DNA of 17,806 nucleotides from an uncultured Treponema sp. (GTDB lineage Bacteria; Spirochaetota; Spirochaetia; Treponematales; Treponemataceae). Positions 7,934-15,566 of this stretch are shown piece by piece. Every line of letters starts with the position of its first letter. Positions within the stretch are counted from its first letter, which is position 1. Position numbers and translations under genes: made by a program. The stretch spans positions 1 to 17,806 of the forward strand of contig CAKZZK010000158.1 of NCBI GenBank assembly GCA_937885235.1, written 5' to 3'. Under the pieces are notes generated by a model, which did not search any database, was not told the origin of the DNA, and worked only from the letters and a program-made list of their open reading frames with translations.

Positions 7934-8049
7934 AAGTGTACCGAAGAAACGAACAGGGCTTGAACAAGTACCGCTTGTGAAACCCCGTCAGCAACCAAGG
8001 TACGTGGAGACCGTAGGGCCGCCAGATCAAAACATTTCGAGGTATTTGT

Positions 8050-8472
8050 ATGAACGAACTTTCACTTTTCAATTCGCTTTTTGATGATGGCACATTCGGA
8101 TTTGATTTCCCCGTACTGAAGACGCGCAATTATGGCATTCCGAAGGTGGACGTAAAGGAAGATGAAAAAGCCTACACGCTTGAGATGGATTTGCCCGGAC
8201 GCAGCGAAAAGGATGTTGACATCAACCTGAAAGACAAGGTGCTCACCATCTCTTCCGTACAGGAAGCGAAGACTGAGAAAAACGCCAAAGAGGACGGCGC
8301 ATGGCTCATCCACGAGCGCATTGCGACATCCTTCTCCCGCAGCTTCACCCTCCCCGATGACGTGGAATGCGGCGGCGTAAACGCCACGTTCAAGAACGGC
8401 GTCCTCACCATCACTATGCCGCGCAACAAGTCAGCGACCGAGGCAAAGAAAATCGCTATCACCGCTGCGTAA
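8050..8472 (+). CDS. Small heat-shock protein (Hsp20/alpha-crystallin family)
   Basis: A 140-residue cytoplasmic ATP-independent chaperone that holds unfolding proteins. The alpha-crystallin domain runs from about residue 31 (PKVDVKEDEKAYTLEMDLPG) to 125. It includes the family signature A112-T-F-K-N-G117-V-L and the ending TITMPR. The C-terminal tail carries an I-x-I motif (I135-A-I137) used for oligomer assembly. The N-terminal arm is short (~30 residues) and phenylalanine-rich, as is normal. The gene is transcribed alone: a dedicated promoter region lies upstream and a bidirectional terminator downstream. Confidence 0.96.
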   Translation: MNELSLFNSLFDDGTFGFDFPVLKTRNYGIPKVDVKEDEKAYTLEMDLPGRSEKDVDINLKDKVLTISSVQEAKTEKNAKEDGAWLIHERIATSFSRSFTLPDDVECGGVNATFKNGVLTITMPRNKSATEAKKIAITAA

Positions 8473-8496
8473 CACCTTTCCCCATAGCCACTGAAT

Positions 8497-8539
8497 AAAA
8501 ATGCCCACTGGAAGAATATATCTTCTAGTGGGCATTTTT
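8497..8539. terminator. Bidirectional terminator between hsp20 and the hybrid kinase
   Basis: A 19-bp stem interrupted by one G-U pair. AAAAATGCCCACT (8497-8509) pairs with AGTGGGCATTTTT (8527-8539), and GAAGA (8511-8515) with TCTTC (8521-8525) around the loop ATATA. The A and T runs on the two sides let it work in both directions. It serves the two convergent genes and abuts the last bases of the hybrid kinase stop codon. Confidence 0.93.
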
Positions 8540-11403
8540 CATCCTAGCAATTTTTTCAACGTATCCCAATCTCCCCCTCTGACGCTGGTCTGTATGGCCT
8601 TAAACCGTGGCGCAAAGTCTGGCGGCAGCTCGTAGCTGTCCAGTTCGACAAGGAGCGCGTCCGCCGTGGCGGTATCAAAGACGCTTGCGGCTTCCCGCAG
8701 CACCGAGAGCGCGTCTTCGAGCATGGCGGGGGTAATGCTTTCCTTTGCCTGCCGTTCCACCGTGCCGCCGCAGAGGGGCGCGAGCTTTGCCGTGTATGAG
8801 CGGTAGTCTGAAAGCAGCTTCGGTGTTTTCCGCTCGATTTCGAGCTTTGTTTCGCCGTTTTCCTCTTCCATCGTGCGGAGCATGATGTCGCCGCACTGCT
8901 CGAGATATGCCGCCTGATCGCCAAGTTCCTCTGCACCGATGAGCCGTGCGCTGCTTTTGAGCGCATGGACGAGCACCGTGTAGTTCTTCCAGTCCTCCTC
9001 TGCCGCATAGCGCTCGATTAAGTCTGATTTTTCCGCAATGGCATCCCAGAAACCGTGGAGCGCTTCCATAAACGTTTCTTTGCCGCCGCAGTTTTTGATT
9101 GCCACGCTTATGTCGATGTCGAACAGCTCTTCAATGAGCGCGTCTCCCGCACTGCCGTTGATTTTTCTCCGCTCAATGCCGTTCCATTTTCCGCTCTTTG
9201 TTTCTATGAATCCCTTGTCGCCCTTGTGCAGCAGCAGTTCCTTGGGCAGGTAGGTCTGCAACGCTGTTTCAAGCTTCTTTGAGTCAATCGGCTTGGAAAG
9301 GTAGTCCGCAAAGCCCGCCTTCAGGTACATCTCCCGTGCCCCGCTTACGGCATTCGCGGTGAGCACAAGGCTCGTCGTGTGCTGATTTTGCGAGGTGCTG
9401 TCCGCGCGGAGTGCGGCGAGCATTTCAAGTCCGTCCATATTGGGCATACGGTGGTCGATGAGCAGCAGGTGGTAGGCGCGGTGGCGAGCCATCTCCAGCG
9501 CGGTGGCGGCATCTGCGGCGGTATCAACCTGTATGCGCGTCATCTTGAGCAGGCCGCAGATGACGGTCAGGTTCATAGGCGTGTCGTCTACGGCAAGAAT
9601 CTTCACATCCGGCGCTTGGAAGCTTTCCTCGTAACCGCCCGTGCCGGAGCTGTTTTCCTCGTGGGTTTTCTCCCAGCCGCCTATCTCCGTCCATTCGGAA
9701 ACTTCCTGCCTGATGCGGAACGAGAAATTCGAGCCTTTGCCGTACTCGCTTTCCACTTCGAGCTGTGTGCCCATTGCGGAAAGCAGATTCTTGACTATGC
9801 TCATGCCGAGCCCCGTCCCTTCGATTGTACGGTTGCGGTTTTCTTCAATGCGCTCAAAGGGGGCGTAGAGCTTTTTCAGGTCGTTGTCCTTGATGCCTAT
9901 GCCGGTGTCAATCACCTGTACGGTCATCGTGATATGGCTGTCGTCCTCTTTTTTATAGCTGAAATCAAGCGTTACGCCGCCCTCTTGTGTGTATTTGACG
10001 GCGTTGGTGAGGAGGTTCAAGATGCACTGCTTTATGCGCGTGTCGTCGCCAACGAGGCGGTAAGGCATGGCGGGGTCTACGTTTACCGTAAAGTCAAGCC
10101 CCTTGCTTTCCGCGCGGGTTGAAATCATATTCACCAGATCGCTTATGAGCGCGCTTGCATCGTAGTTGGTGGGGATGATTTCCATTTTTCCCGCTTCAAT
10201 CTTGGAGAAGTCAAGTATGTCGTTGATGATGGAAAGCAGCATCCTGCCGCTGGATTTTATGTCTCCCGCATAGCTCCTGATGGTGGCATCGCTGCATTCG
10301 CGCAAAATCATCTCGTCAAGGCCGAGCACCGCGTTTATAGGCGTGCGGATTTCGTGGCTCATATTGCTCAGGAATTCGCCCTTCGCCCTGCTTGCCATAT
10401 CTGCAATCATTTTCTGCGTCTTGAGTTCTTCCATATAGTGGAAGTGCTCGGTTTCGTCGGTTATGATGTAGACTGATCCCGCTTTCTGGCAGTCGCGGTA
10501 CAGCAAGTTCTCCTGAGCGGAAAAAATCTTGTCCTCATGGTAAAGCGGCTTGTTCTGTTTGATGAGTGATTGCAGGTCCGCTATGACCACATCTGCGTGC
10601 TCTTCAAGGTTGGGGAAGAGCTTTGCCGCCGGATTGTTGTAGTAGCCGAGCCGTCCATCCGTGTTCACCGCGATGATTGCTTCGGAGAGGCGGTTGACCA
10701 CAAAGTTCCGCGCCAGCTCCTTGGTGTCCAGCAGGTCGTAGCGGAAGATTGCGATGTAGAGAAAGATGGAGGATGTTGAATAGCCGAGCACGGTCATATC
10801 GTATTCTGCTGCCACGCCCGCGATTTCCAGAATGAAGAAGATGCCCGTGCTGACGATTGCCGCAATGAAACAGAAAATTCGTTTCCTGTCGTTGGGGGCT
10901 TTCATCTTTTGCAGCGTCCTGGCGAGAGTAATGAGGCCATAGACGATGTAGAACAGGAGGAGCACGTTGAACATCTTGTGCCATGCGCCGTAGCTGTATT
11001 CCAGATGGGGAAAGAGCCCGCTCCTGACGAAGCGCAGATTAATATAGTAGAGTTTGTGATGCTTTGTTGAGAGCACTATCAGGTAGGTCAGTATGTGGAT
11101 GCTGGCAAGGGGAAGGCAAATGCGGGAGAAGAATTTTTCCTCGCACAAAAGCATGCCGAACCGCATGAGCGCGTAAGAAATCCACACGCGTCCGAGGTAG
11201 GAGAACTGCTTTGCAAGCAATGCTTCTCCTTCCGTCTGCGCGAACATTACCGCGAGGTAGCCTGCGTTGTTTACAAGCGCGGCTATGCAGTAGAGAAAGA
11301 GATAGCCGTGGAGCGGCTTTGTCCATTTCCTCAGAATGTACACGGCCTCAAGCAACGTAAAAATAATGGTGCCGTATTGGATAAAAAGTAATACAGTGTA
11401 CAC
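8539..11403 (-). CDS. 7TM hybrid histidine kinase with receiver and HPt domains
   Basis: A 954-residue membrane sensor. Residues ~1-222 carry about seven hydrophobic segments, as in the HisKA_7TM family. A PAS-like segment covers ~238-318. HisKA has H350 in SHEIRTP. The ATPase domain shows N467 (NLLTNAVKYT), D499-x-G501 (DTGIGI) and GTGLGM at 529-534. The receiver spans ~600-720, with D606-D607, phospho-acceptor D650 (LLIDHRMPNMDG) and K704 (SKP). HPt has H813 in LVHALKSSARLIGA. A further ~70-residue helical tail ends the protein. All phosphorelay residues are intact, but there is no DNA-binding output, so phosphate must pass to a separate regulator. The start is GTG 11403; there is no in-frame ATG nearby and no Shine-Dalgarno, and the predicted transcript start falls almost on the GTG. 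CTG 11421 is a weaker alternative. Confidence 0.93.
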   Translation of the reverse strand: MYTVLLFIQYGTIIFTLLEAVYILRKWTKPLHGYLFLYCIAALVNNAGYLAVMFAQTEGEALLAKQFSYLGRVWISYALMRFGMLLCEEKFFSRICLPLASIHILTYLIVLSTKHHKLYYINLRFVRSGLFPHLEYSYGAWHKMFNVLLLFYIVYGLITLARTLQKMKAPNDRKRIFCFIAAIVSTGIFFILEIAGVAAEYDMTVLGYSTSSIFLYIAIFRYDLLDTKELARNFVVNRLSEAIIAVNTDGRLGYYNNPAAKLFPNLEEHADVVIADLQSLIKQNKPLYHEDKIFSAQENLLYRDCQKAGSVYIITDETEHFHYMEELKTQKMIADMASRAKGEFLSNMSHEIRTPINAVLGLDEMILRECSDATIRSYAGDIKSSGRMLLSIINDILDFSKIEAGKMEIIPTNYDASALISDLVNMISTRAESKGLDFTVNVDPAMPYRLVGDDTRIKQCILNLLTNAVKYTQEGGVTLDFSYKKEDDSHITMTVQVIDTGIGIKDNDLKKLYAPFERIEENRNRTIEGTGLGMSIVKNLLSAMGTQLEVESEYGKGSNFSFRIRQEVSEWTEIGGWEKTHEENSSGTGGYEESFQAPDVKILAVDDTPMNLTVICGLLKMTRIQVDTAADAATALEMARHRAYHLLLIDHRMPNMDGLEMLAALRADSTSQNQHTTSLVLTANAVSGAREMYLKAGFADYLSKPIDSKKLETALQTYLPKELLLHKGDKGFIETKSGKWNGIERRKINGSAGDALIEELFDIDISVAIKNCGGKETFMEALHGFWDAIAEKSDLIERYAAEEDWKNYTVLVHALKSSARLIGAEELGDQAAYLEQCGDIMLRTMEEENGETKLEIERKTPKLLSDYRSYTAKLAPLCGGTVERQAKESITPAMLEDALSVLREAASVFDTATADALLVELDSYELPPDFAPRFKAIQTSVRGGDWDTLKKLLG

Positions 11404-11409
11404 CCATAA

Positions 11410-11438
11410 ATTATAAATCAGCTTGGGCGGATATGCAA
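11410..11438 (-). promoter_or_regulatory. Promoter of the hybrid kinase
   Basis: On the minus strand TTGCAT (11438-11433), a 17-bp spacer, then a perfect TATAAT (11415-11410). The expected transcript start is within a few bases of GTG 11403, so the mRNA would be essentially leaderless. That agrees with the missing ribosome site. The upstream edge of the -35 box touches the 27-bp repeat at 11439. Confidence 0.6.
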
Positions 11439-11465
11439 GAAATTTGTCCGTACTTACTGCATTAG
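11439..11465 (-). repeat. 27-bp direct repeat, promoter-proximal copy
   Basis: Perfect 27-bp repeat whose plus-strand sequence ends in GTCCGTACTTACTGCATTAG. Its edge is directly next to the -35 hexamer of the hybrid-kinase promoter. The second copy starts 40 bp further upstream, about four helical turns. Position and pairing suggest an activator binding site; this is inference. Confidence 0.85.
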
Positions 11466-11478
11466 TATTATTCGTAAG

Positions 11479-11505
11479 GAAATTTGTCCGTACTTACTGC
11501 ATTAG
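11479..11505 (-). repeat. 27-bp direct repeat, distal copy
   Basis: Identical over all 27 bp to the copy at 11439-11465, separated from it by 13 bp. The preceding bases are also similar in the two copies (GTAAG here, GCAAG there) with one extra G. It lies in the 162-bp gap between the response-regulator stop and the hybrid kinase. Confidence 0.85.
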
Positions 11506-11565
11506 CCCTCTGTAGTTTTTTCTTAGTCGAAAATATTCTGCCAGAAGCTGTCTTTTTGCATGAGT

Positions 11566-12315
11566 TTAAAGTGTTTGGGCAGACTGCTGGCGGTATTCCT
11601 TGGGGCTGAGGGTGGTGTATGCCTTGAATGCCTTGGAAAAGTAGTTGCTGTCGTTGTAGCCTGTTTCCTGAGCTATCTGCTGGATTTGGAGGGAGGAGCC
11701 GGAAAGCAGTTCTTTCGCTTTCTCCATCCTGATTTTTAAAAGATACTCGTATATGCCGGAACCGTAAGTCCTCTTGAAAAGCTTGGACAGGTACTCTTTG
11801 GTAAAGCAGAACCTGCTGCCCAGAGAGTCAAGCGTTATGTCTTCGGCAAGGTGGCAGTCAAGGAATTGCTTTATCACCGCAGGAAGCTCCGAAGCGGAAA
11901 AAAGCGTGGTGCTGTCCTCTTCTTCCCGTGGAGCCGCATCCTGCCTGAGGAGCAGCACGGCTTTCTGTATGACGCTGTTTATCTCCGCGGGGACGATGGG
12001 CTTCAGGATGTAGTCTATGGCATTTGCCTGTATGGCTGCCTTTGCATAGCGGAAGTCATCATAACCGCTCACAACGATAAATTTGGATCGGGGAAACTCT
12101 CTGGAAGCCTCTATGAGGAAGGCGCTGCCATCCATCTCCGGCATATTCATATCCACAAAGAGTATGTCCGCGGCTTTTTCGCGGAGCAGGGCAAGCGCCT
12201 CCTTTCCGTTGCGGACGGAAAGCGGCTCCGCAATGCCGAATTTCTTCCAGTCCACCACCTTCCTGAGGACGGTGTGGACAGCCTTCTCGTCATCAATTAT
12301 CATCGCGCTATACAT
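11566..12315 (-). CDS. YesN-type response regulator with AraC DNA-binding domain
   Basis: A 249-residue cytoplasmic transcription regulator. The receiver domain covers ~1-120: D9-D10 acidic pair, phospho-acceptor D55 in LFVDMNMPEMDG, and K105 in YILKP. The AraC-family DNA-binding domain fills ~150-245. It has two helix-turn-helix units, the second with the typical pattern IAQETGYNDSNYFSKAFKAY then LSPKEYR. The linker between domains is short for a YesN protein. ATG 12315 is chosen because GGAG (12326-12323) lies 7 nt before it and the ATG overlaps the YesM stop by 8 bp; an upstream TTG at 12333 gives a longer but less likely form. The partner kinase is the upstream gene. Possible targets are the sugar importer and the paired 27-bp sites downstream. 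Confidence 0.94.
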   Translation of the reverse strand: MYSAMIIDDEKAVHTVLRKVVDWKKFGIAEPLSVRNGKEALALLREKAADILFVDMNMPEMDGSAFLIEASREFPRSKFIVVSGYDDFRYAKAAIQANAIDYILKPIVPAEINSVIQKAVLLLRQDAAPREEEDSTTLFSASELPAVIKQFLDCHLAEDITLDSLGSRFCFTKEYLSKLFKRTYGSGIYEYLLKIRMEKAKELLSGSSLQIQQIAQETGYNDSNYFSKAFKAYTTLSPKEYRQQSAQTL

Positions 12316-14071
12316 CTGGAATCTCCATGACAATGCTTGTCCCTGTGTATTCTATGCTGTAGATGTTCAGCCCTGCGTCATCCCCGTACATAAGGCGGAG
12401 GCGGTTTGCAAGGTTTTTCAATCCTATGTGCTTTCCCTTCGGAACATCCTCGGGGCTGCGTATGGACCTCATTATCTCTTCAAGCCTGTCGGCGGGAATG
12501 CCCGTGCCGTCATCGGTGACGGTGATGTGGCATTTGCCTTCTGCGAGGGAGGCGCTGATGTCTATGCGGACAGAGCGGGAAACCTTTTCCATGCTGTGGG
12601 TGATGGCGTTTTCGACAAGGTTTATGATGCTTATTTTCGGTATGGTGCGCATGAGCAGCTCGTCCGGTATGTGGATTTCATAGCTCAGCCGTTCTTCAAA
12701 ACGCACTTTCTGCAGGAAGAGGTAGTCTTCCACATGGCTCAGTTCTGTTCTGACGGAAACTTCATCTCCGTCCTGAATCGTATATTTGAGCATAGAGGAG
12801 AGCGCTATCACCATATCGTTTATTTTCATCTGGTCATTTTCAATGGCCTCTGAGCTGAGCGCCTGCAGGGTGTTGTTCAAGAAATGCGGATTTATCTGCG
12901 CTTTCAGGGCGAGGAGCTGCGCGTCCCGCCTGTTTAGCTCTATGATATAGTTTTTCTTGATGAGCGCGTCTATCTGCATGAGCATCTGGTTGTCCGCATG
13001 CGCGAGTTCCTGTATCTCCGTGCTTGCCCCCGGGAACGCGGCAAGCTCCGTGAAGTTTCCTCCTCCCGCGCTCTTAAGCTTGCGGCTCAATGCCTTGAGT
13101 GGCTTGGTAAAGAAGCGCACGAGCAAAATGATGAGGAAGGACGTGGCTGCGGCAGATAAAATGCCGAACAGGAATGCGACAGCCTGCGTGCGGTGGCTCT
13201 TCCTGCCAAGGTAGTGGCGGGGGATGAGCGTGAAAAGCTGCCAGCCGTCTTCCGCCGTGTTCCCGATGAAAAGATAGCGTTCGTTCTTGAACTTTACATA
13301 GCATAAATCGTCTTCATCAGAATCCTGTGCAGAGTCCTGCCTTTCTCTGAGCACTGCCTCCAGTGCGGCGTAGTCAGATTTGGGAATGCCTTCCGCAAAG
13401 AAGACGGTGCCGTCCTCCCCCGCAAGCACGTTGATTTCTCCCGCTTCCAGATAGGGGCTGAGCGCCTGCTTAAAATAGGAGTCATCCACCTCCATGACGA
13501 CATAGGCAAGGGGGCGCTGGTCCTGTATGCGTATGATTGTCCGGTAATAGGTGAGCAGCTCCCCTTCCTTTTCGCTTGCCGCAAAGGCGCGGTAGTACCT
13601 GCCGCTGGAGAAGCTTTCGTATTCTTTCTTTGTCCTGATGTCGCTGCCGTCCCTGACGCTTATGTTCCTGTTTTCCTGTGAAATCTCATAGCAGGTGTTT
13701 TTGTTTGCAATGTAGAGCTGGTAGCTGAGCATATCTTCCCGCGAATAATAGCTGTTTTTCACCAGATTTTGGATGTAATTCTTCTCCTCGTAAGTATATT
13801 CCTCGGCAGAGGCAAGCAGGCGCAGGAATTTGTCATCGTTCCGCAGATGCAGGGAATAGGCGTTCAAGCCGTCAAAATAGCGGCGCGTGTTCTGGAGCCG
13901 CAGTTCCAGCAGCATCTTCTGGTCGTCAAAGATGAGCCTTGTCTGCGTGCGTATGGCGCTGAACGTCATATAGCTTATGACGGAAAAGAGGATGAGTATT
14001 ATAGAAAAAGCAATAAACAGGGAAAGCTGCTTTTCCAACGAAAGCGAAGAAAGAAAACGTCTGTTTTTCAT
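12308..14071 (-). CDS. YesM-type sensor histidine kinase
   Basis: A 587-residue membrane kinase when started at ATG 14071 (MKNRRFLSS); ATG 14092 would add seven residues. Neither has a good ribosome site; I prefer 14071 because a TATAAT lies at 14100-14095. TM1 is at ~16-38. A ~250-residue extracytoplasmic sensor follows, then TM2 at ~297-320 and HAMP at ~321-375. The His_kinase domain has H396 in LKAQINPHFLNNTLQAL, the hallmark of the YesM/LytS group. The ATPase shows N488 (NLVENAITHS), D520-x-G522 (VTDDGTGIP) and the G-box GLKNLANRL. It is expected to phosphorylate the YesN regulator encoded immediately downstream, with which it overlaps by 8 bp. It is divergent from the sugar ABC genes, so an extracellular saccharide or its binding protein is a plausible signal. 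Confidence 0.94.
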   Translation of the reverse strand: MKNRRFLSSLSLEKQLSLFIAFSIILILFSVISYMTFSAIRTQTRLIFDDQKMLLELRLQNTRRYFDGLNAYSLHLRNDDKFLRLLASAEEYTYEEKNYIQNLVKNSYYSREDMLSYQLYIANKNTCYEISQENRNISVRDGSDIRTKKEYESFSSGRYYRAFAASEKEGELLTYYRTIIRIQDQRPLAYVVMEVDDSYFKQALSPYLEAGEINVLAGEDGTVFFAEGIPKSDYAALEAVLRERQDSAQDSDEDDLCYVKFKNERYLFIGNTAEDGWQLFTLIPRHYLGRKSHRTQAVAFLFGILSAAATSFLIILLVRFFTKPLKALSRKLKSAGGGNFTELAAFPGASTEIQELAHADNQMLMQIDALIKKNYIIELNRRDAQLLALKAQINPHFLNNTLQALSSEAIENDQMKINDMVIALSSMLKYTIQDGDEVSVRTELSHVEDYLFLQKVRFEERLSYEIHIPDELLMRTIPKISIINLVENAITHSMEKVSRSVRIDISASLAEGKCHITVTDDGTGIPADRLEEIMRSIRSPEDVPKGKHIGLKNLANRLRLMYGDDAGLNIYSIEYTGTSIVMEIPDV

Positions 14072-14094
14072 AATGCACGCTTTGCCTTGCATAG

Positions 14095-14100
14095 ATTATA
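14095..14100 (-). promoter_or_regulatory. Candidate -10 box for the yesM-yesN operon
   Basis: Perfect TATAAT on the minus strand. No clear -35 partner is found at 16-18 bp. If used, transcription would start near 14088, inside the upstream alternative start and before ATG 14071. Confidence 0.35.
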
Positions 14101-14169
14101 CAACTGCTTCTGCCGCTTGTGTTTGTTTTTTTACCCTTTTTTGTCTTGTTTTCTCCATTTTCTTTTCGA

Positions 14170-14197
14170 TTGGACGGCTTTATACTCAGATTATCAA
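14170..14197 (+). promoter_or_regulatory. Candidate promoter of the sugar ABC operon
   Basis: TTGGAC (14170-14175), a 16-bp spacer, then TATCAA (14192-14197): a moderate sigma-70-type match. It lies after a long pyrimidine-rich tract (~14121-14168) in the divergent intergenic region. A TATACT at 14181-14186 has no matching -35. The 27-bp repeat sites of the hybrid kinase are not present here. Confidence 0.35.
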
Positions 14198-14226
14198 TTT
14201 ATCAGTGAAAAGGAGGATACGTGTAT

Positions 14227-15480
14227 ATGAAAAAAATCGTATCAACAGTGGTGGCTTTGATGGCTGCTTCTGCAATGCTCTTTGCATTGCCCGGAAAGAA
14301 GGCTAAGACGAAGGCAAAGAAGGGCAAGACGGTGACGCTGAACTTCATGCTCAATAGCCCGGAGCTGACGGAATTCTACAAGGACTGCTTTGAAAAATAC
14401 AAGGAAGAAACCGGTGTAGAAATTGAAGCGGAAATACTCCAGAACGACTACCAGACGGTCCTGAAGACGAGGATCAATTCCGGCGATGTCCCTGATCTGT
14501 TCCTGACGAGCGCGTACAACGACAACAAGGTGTACCATGATTACTCGTATGCGCTGAACAAAGAGGCATTTATGAAGGAGGTCTCTCCCGCCATCCTTAC
14601 GAGCGTCACGCTTAATGGCGAGATTACGGGCTATCCCTTCGTGGTTCAGTCCCACTCCTTTATCTACAACAAGGAGCTGTTCAGGAAAGCCGGCATTACG
14701 AAGCTGCCGACCACGCTTTCCGAGTATGAAGCTGCCTGCGAAAAGCTCGTGGCTATCGGCGTTCAGCCTTTTGGCAGCGGCTTTGCGGAGTGGTGGGTGC
14801 TTCCCCAGACAACCTATCCTTCAATGAGCGATGCGTACAATGGCGATTTTGAAAAGCTCTTTGCCGATGTTGAAAAGGGAACGCTCAAGTTCGGCGATTT
14901 GCCGCAGGTGGACTTCGCGCTTGACCTCATTGACTTGATAAAGAAATACAGCGGCAACAAGCCCATGGAGTGCACTGCCGATATGCAGGTGAGCGATTTT
15001 GCCAACGGCAAGGTTGCCATGATTCATCAGGGCTCCTGGTCAGAGAGCGGCATCCGTGCCATCAATCCCAACATAGACCTCGGCTATCTGCGGGCACCGC
15101 GGCTTGACGGCAAGAGCGTGATTGCAGTGGAGTCAAACCTGACGTTCCGCGTGTACAAGGGCTCAAAGCGGCGCAAGGAAACGCTCGCCTTCCTGAACTG
15201 GCTCACCACCTCCGAATATGGCAAGAAGTGGATTCCCGAAGTCATCAAGCAGATTTCTCCCCTCAACGGAGCTTCTGCCCCTGACACCCAGCTTGCCAAG
15301 GAAACGGCAAACGCGCAGTCTCAGAAAATCACCTGTCCGTGGTGGATTTTCAAGGGACCGGACGGCATAGAGCAGCCGTTTGGCACTGCCTTCCAGAACT
15401 ATGCCGCAGGAACGGCAAGCCGGGCGCAGACCAAGGCGGCGCTTACAAGGCTTTTCGTCGATGCCTATGACGCAGAGTAA
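14227..15480 (+). CDS. Sugar ABC transporter substrate-binding protein
   Basis: A 417-residue family 1 solute-binding protein of CUT1 type that captures a sugar or oligosaccharide outside the inner membrane and delivers it to the permeases downstream. The signal sequence is MKKIVSTVVALMAASAMLFA, but no lipobox cysteine follows, unlike many spirochaete binding proteins. Instead the mature N-terminus is very lysine-rich (LPGKKAKTKAKKGK). Typical family segments are visible: a domain 1 strand pattern with DVPDLFLT, GYPFVVQSHSFIYNKELFRKAGI, and the late GSWSESGIRAI and FLNWLTTSEYGKKW. ATG 14227 gives a clean signal peptide with AGGAGG (14211-14216) 10 nt upstream; GTG 14221 is in frame but only 4 nt from it. 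The substrate is not deducible. Confidence 0.94.
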   Translation: MKKIVSTVVALMAASAMLFALPGKKAKTKAKKGKTVTLNFMLNSPELTEFYKDCFEKYKEETGVEIEAEILQNDYQTVLKTRINSGDVPDLFLTSAYNDNKVYHDYSYALNKEAFMKEVSPAILTSVTLNGEITGYPFVVQSHSFIYNKELFRKAGITKLPTTLSEYEAACEKLVAIGVQPFGSGFAEWWVLPQTTYPSMSDAYNGDFEKLFADVEKGTLKFGDLPQVDFALDLIDLIKKYSGNKPMECTADMQVSDFANGKVAMIHQGSWSESGIRAINPNIDLGYLRAPRLDGKSVIAVESNLTFRVYKGSKRRKETLAFLNWLTTSEYGKKWIPEVIKQISPLNGASAPDTQLAKETANAQSQKITCPWWIFKGPDGIEQPFGTAFQNYAAGTASRAQTKAALTRLFVDAYDAE

Positions 15481-15501
15481 GCTGCCTTAAAACATTACGA
15501 A

Positions 15502-15538
15502 GGGCACCGCCAGAGCCTTTGCCTGCGGTGCCCTTTTT
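15502..15538 (+). terminator. Hairpin terminator/attenuator inside the ABC operon
   Basis: GGGCACCGC (15502-15510) pairs perfectly with GCGGTGCCC (15525-15533) and is followed by five T. It lies 21 nt after the binding-protein stop and 28 nt before the first permease. Partial termination here would give much more binding protein than permease, a known arrangement in sugar ABC operons. The hairpin could also block 3' decay. Confidence 0.88.
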
Positions 15539-15566
15539 ATACCTACTGATATTCATGGGAGTCTTT

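Larger units (their letters stand above)
7746..8049 (+). other. Gene-free stretch: hsp20 control region and leader
   Basis: No convincing gene is found here; the short open frames crossing it have no recognisable product. It contains a dyad (7837-7850), a compact promoter (7906-7933) and then a ~110-nt untranslated leader for the small heat-shock gene. The leader holds a short hairpin, ACAAG (7964-7968) with CTTGT (7974-7978), and a weaker one, TACG (8001-8004) with CGTA (8012-8015). The Shine-Dalgarno is GAGG at 8039-8042, 7 nt before ATG 8050. Confidence 0.6.

Noticed and set aside
7758..8084. A 108-codon open frame overlapping the hsp20 start
   Set aside because: It runs through the terminator-distal control region and the hsp20 promoter, has no ribosome site and no recognisable protein features.
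11439..11505. Possible CRISPR remnant or attachment sites
   Set aside because: There are only two copies with a 13-bp gap, no integrase nearby, and precise abutment to a promoter, which fits regulator sites better.
14221..14226. GTG start two codons before the binding-protein ATG
   Set aside because: It would sit 4 nt from AGGAGG and spoil a clean MKK signal-peptide start, so ATG 14227 is preferred.
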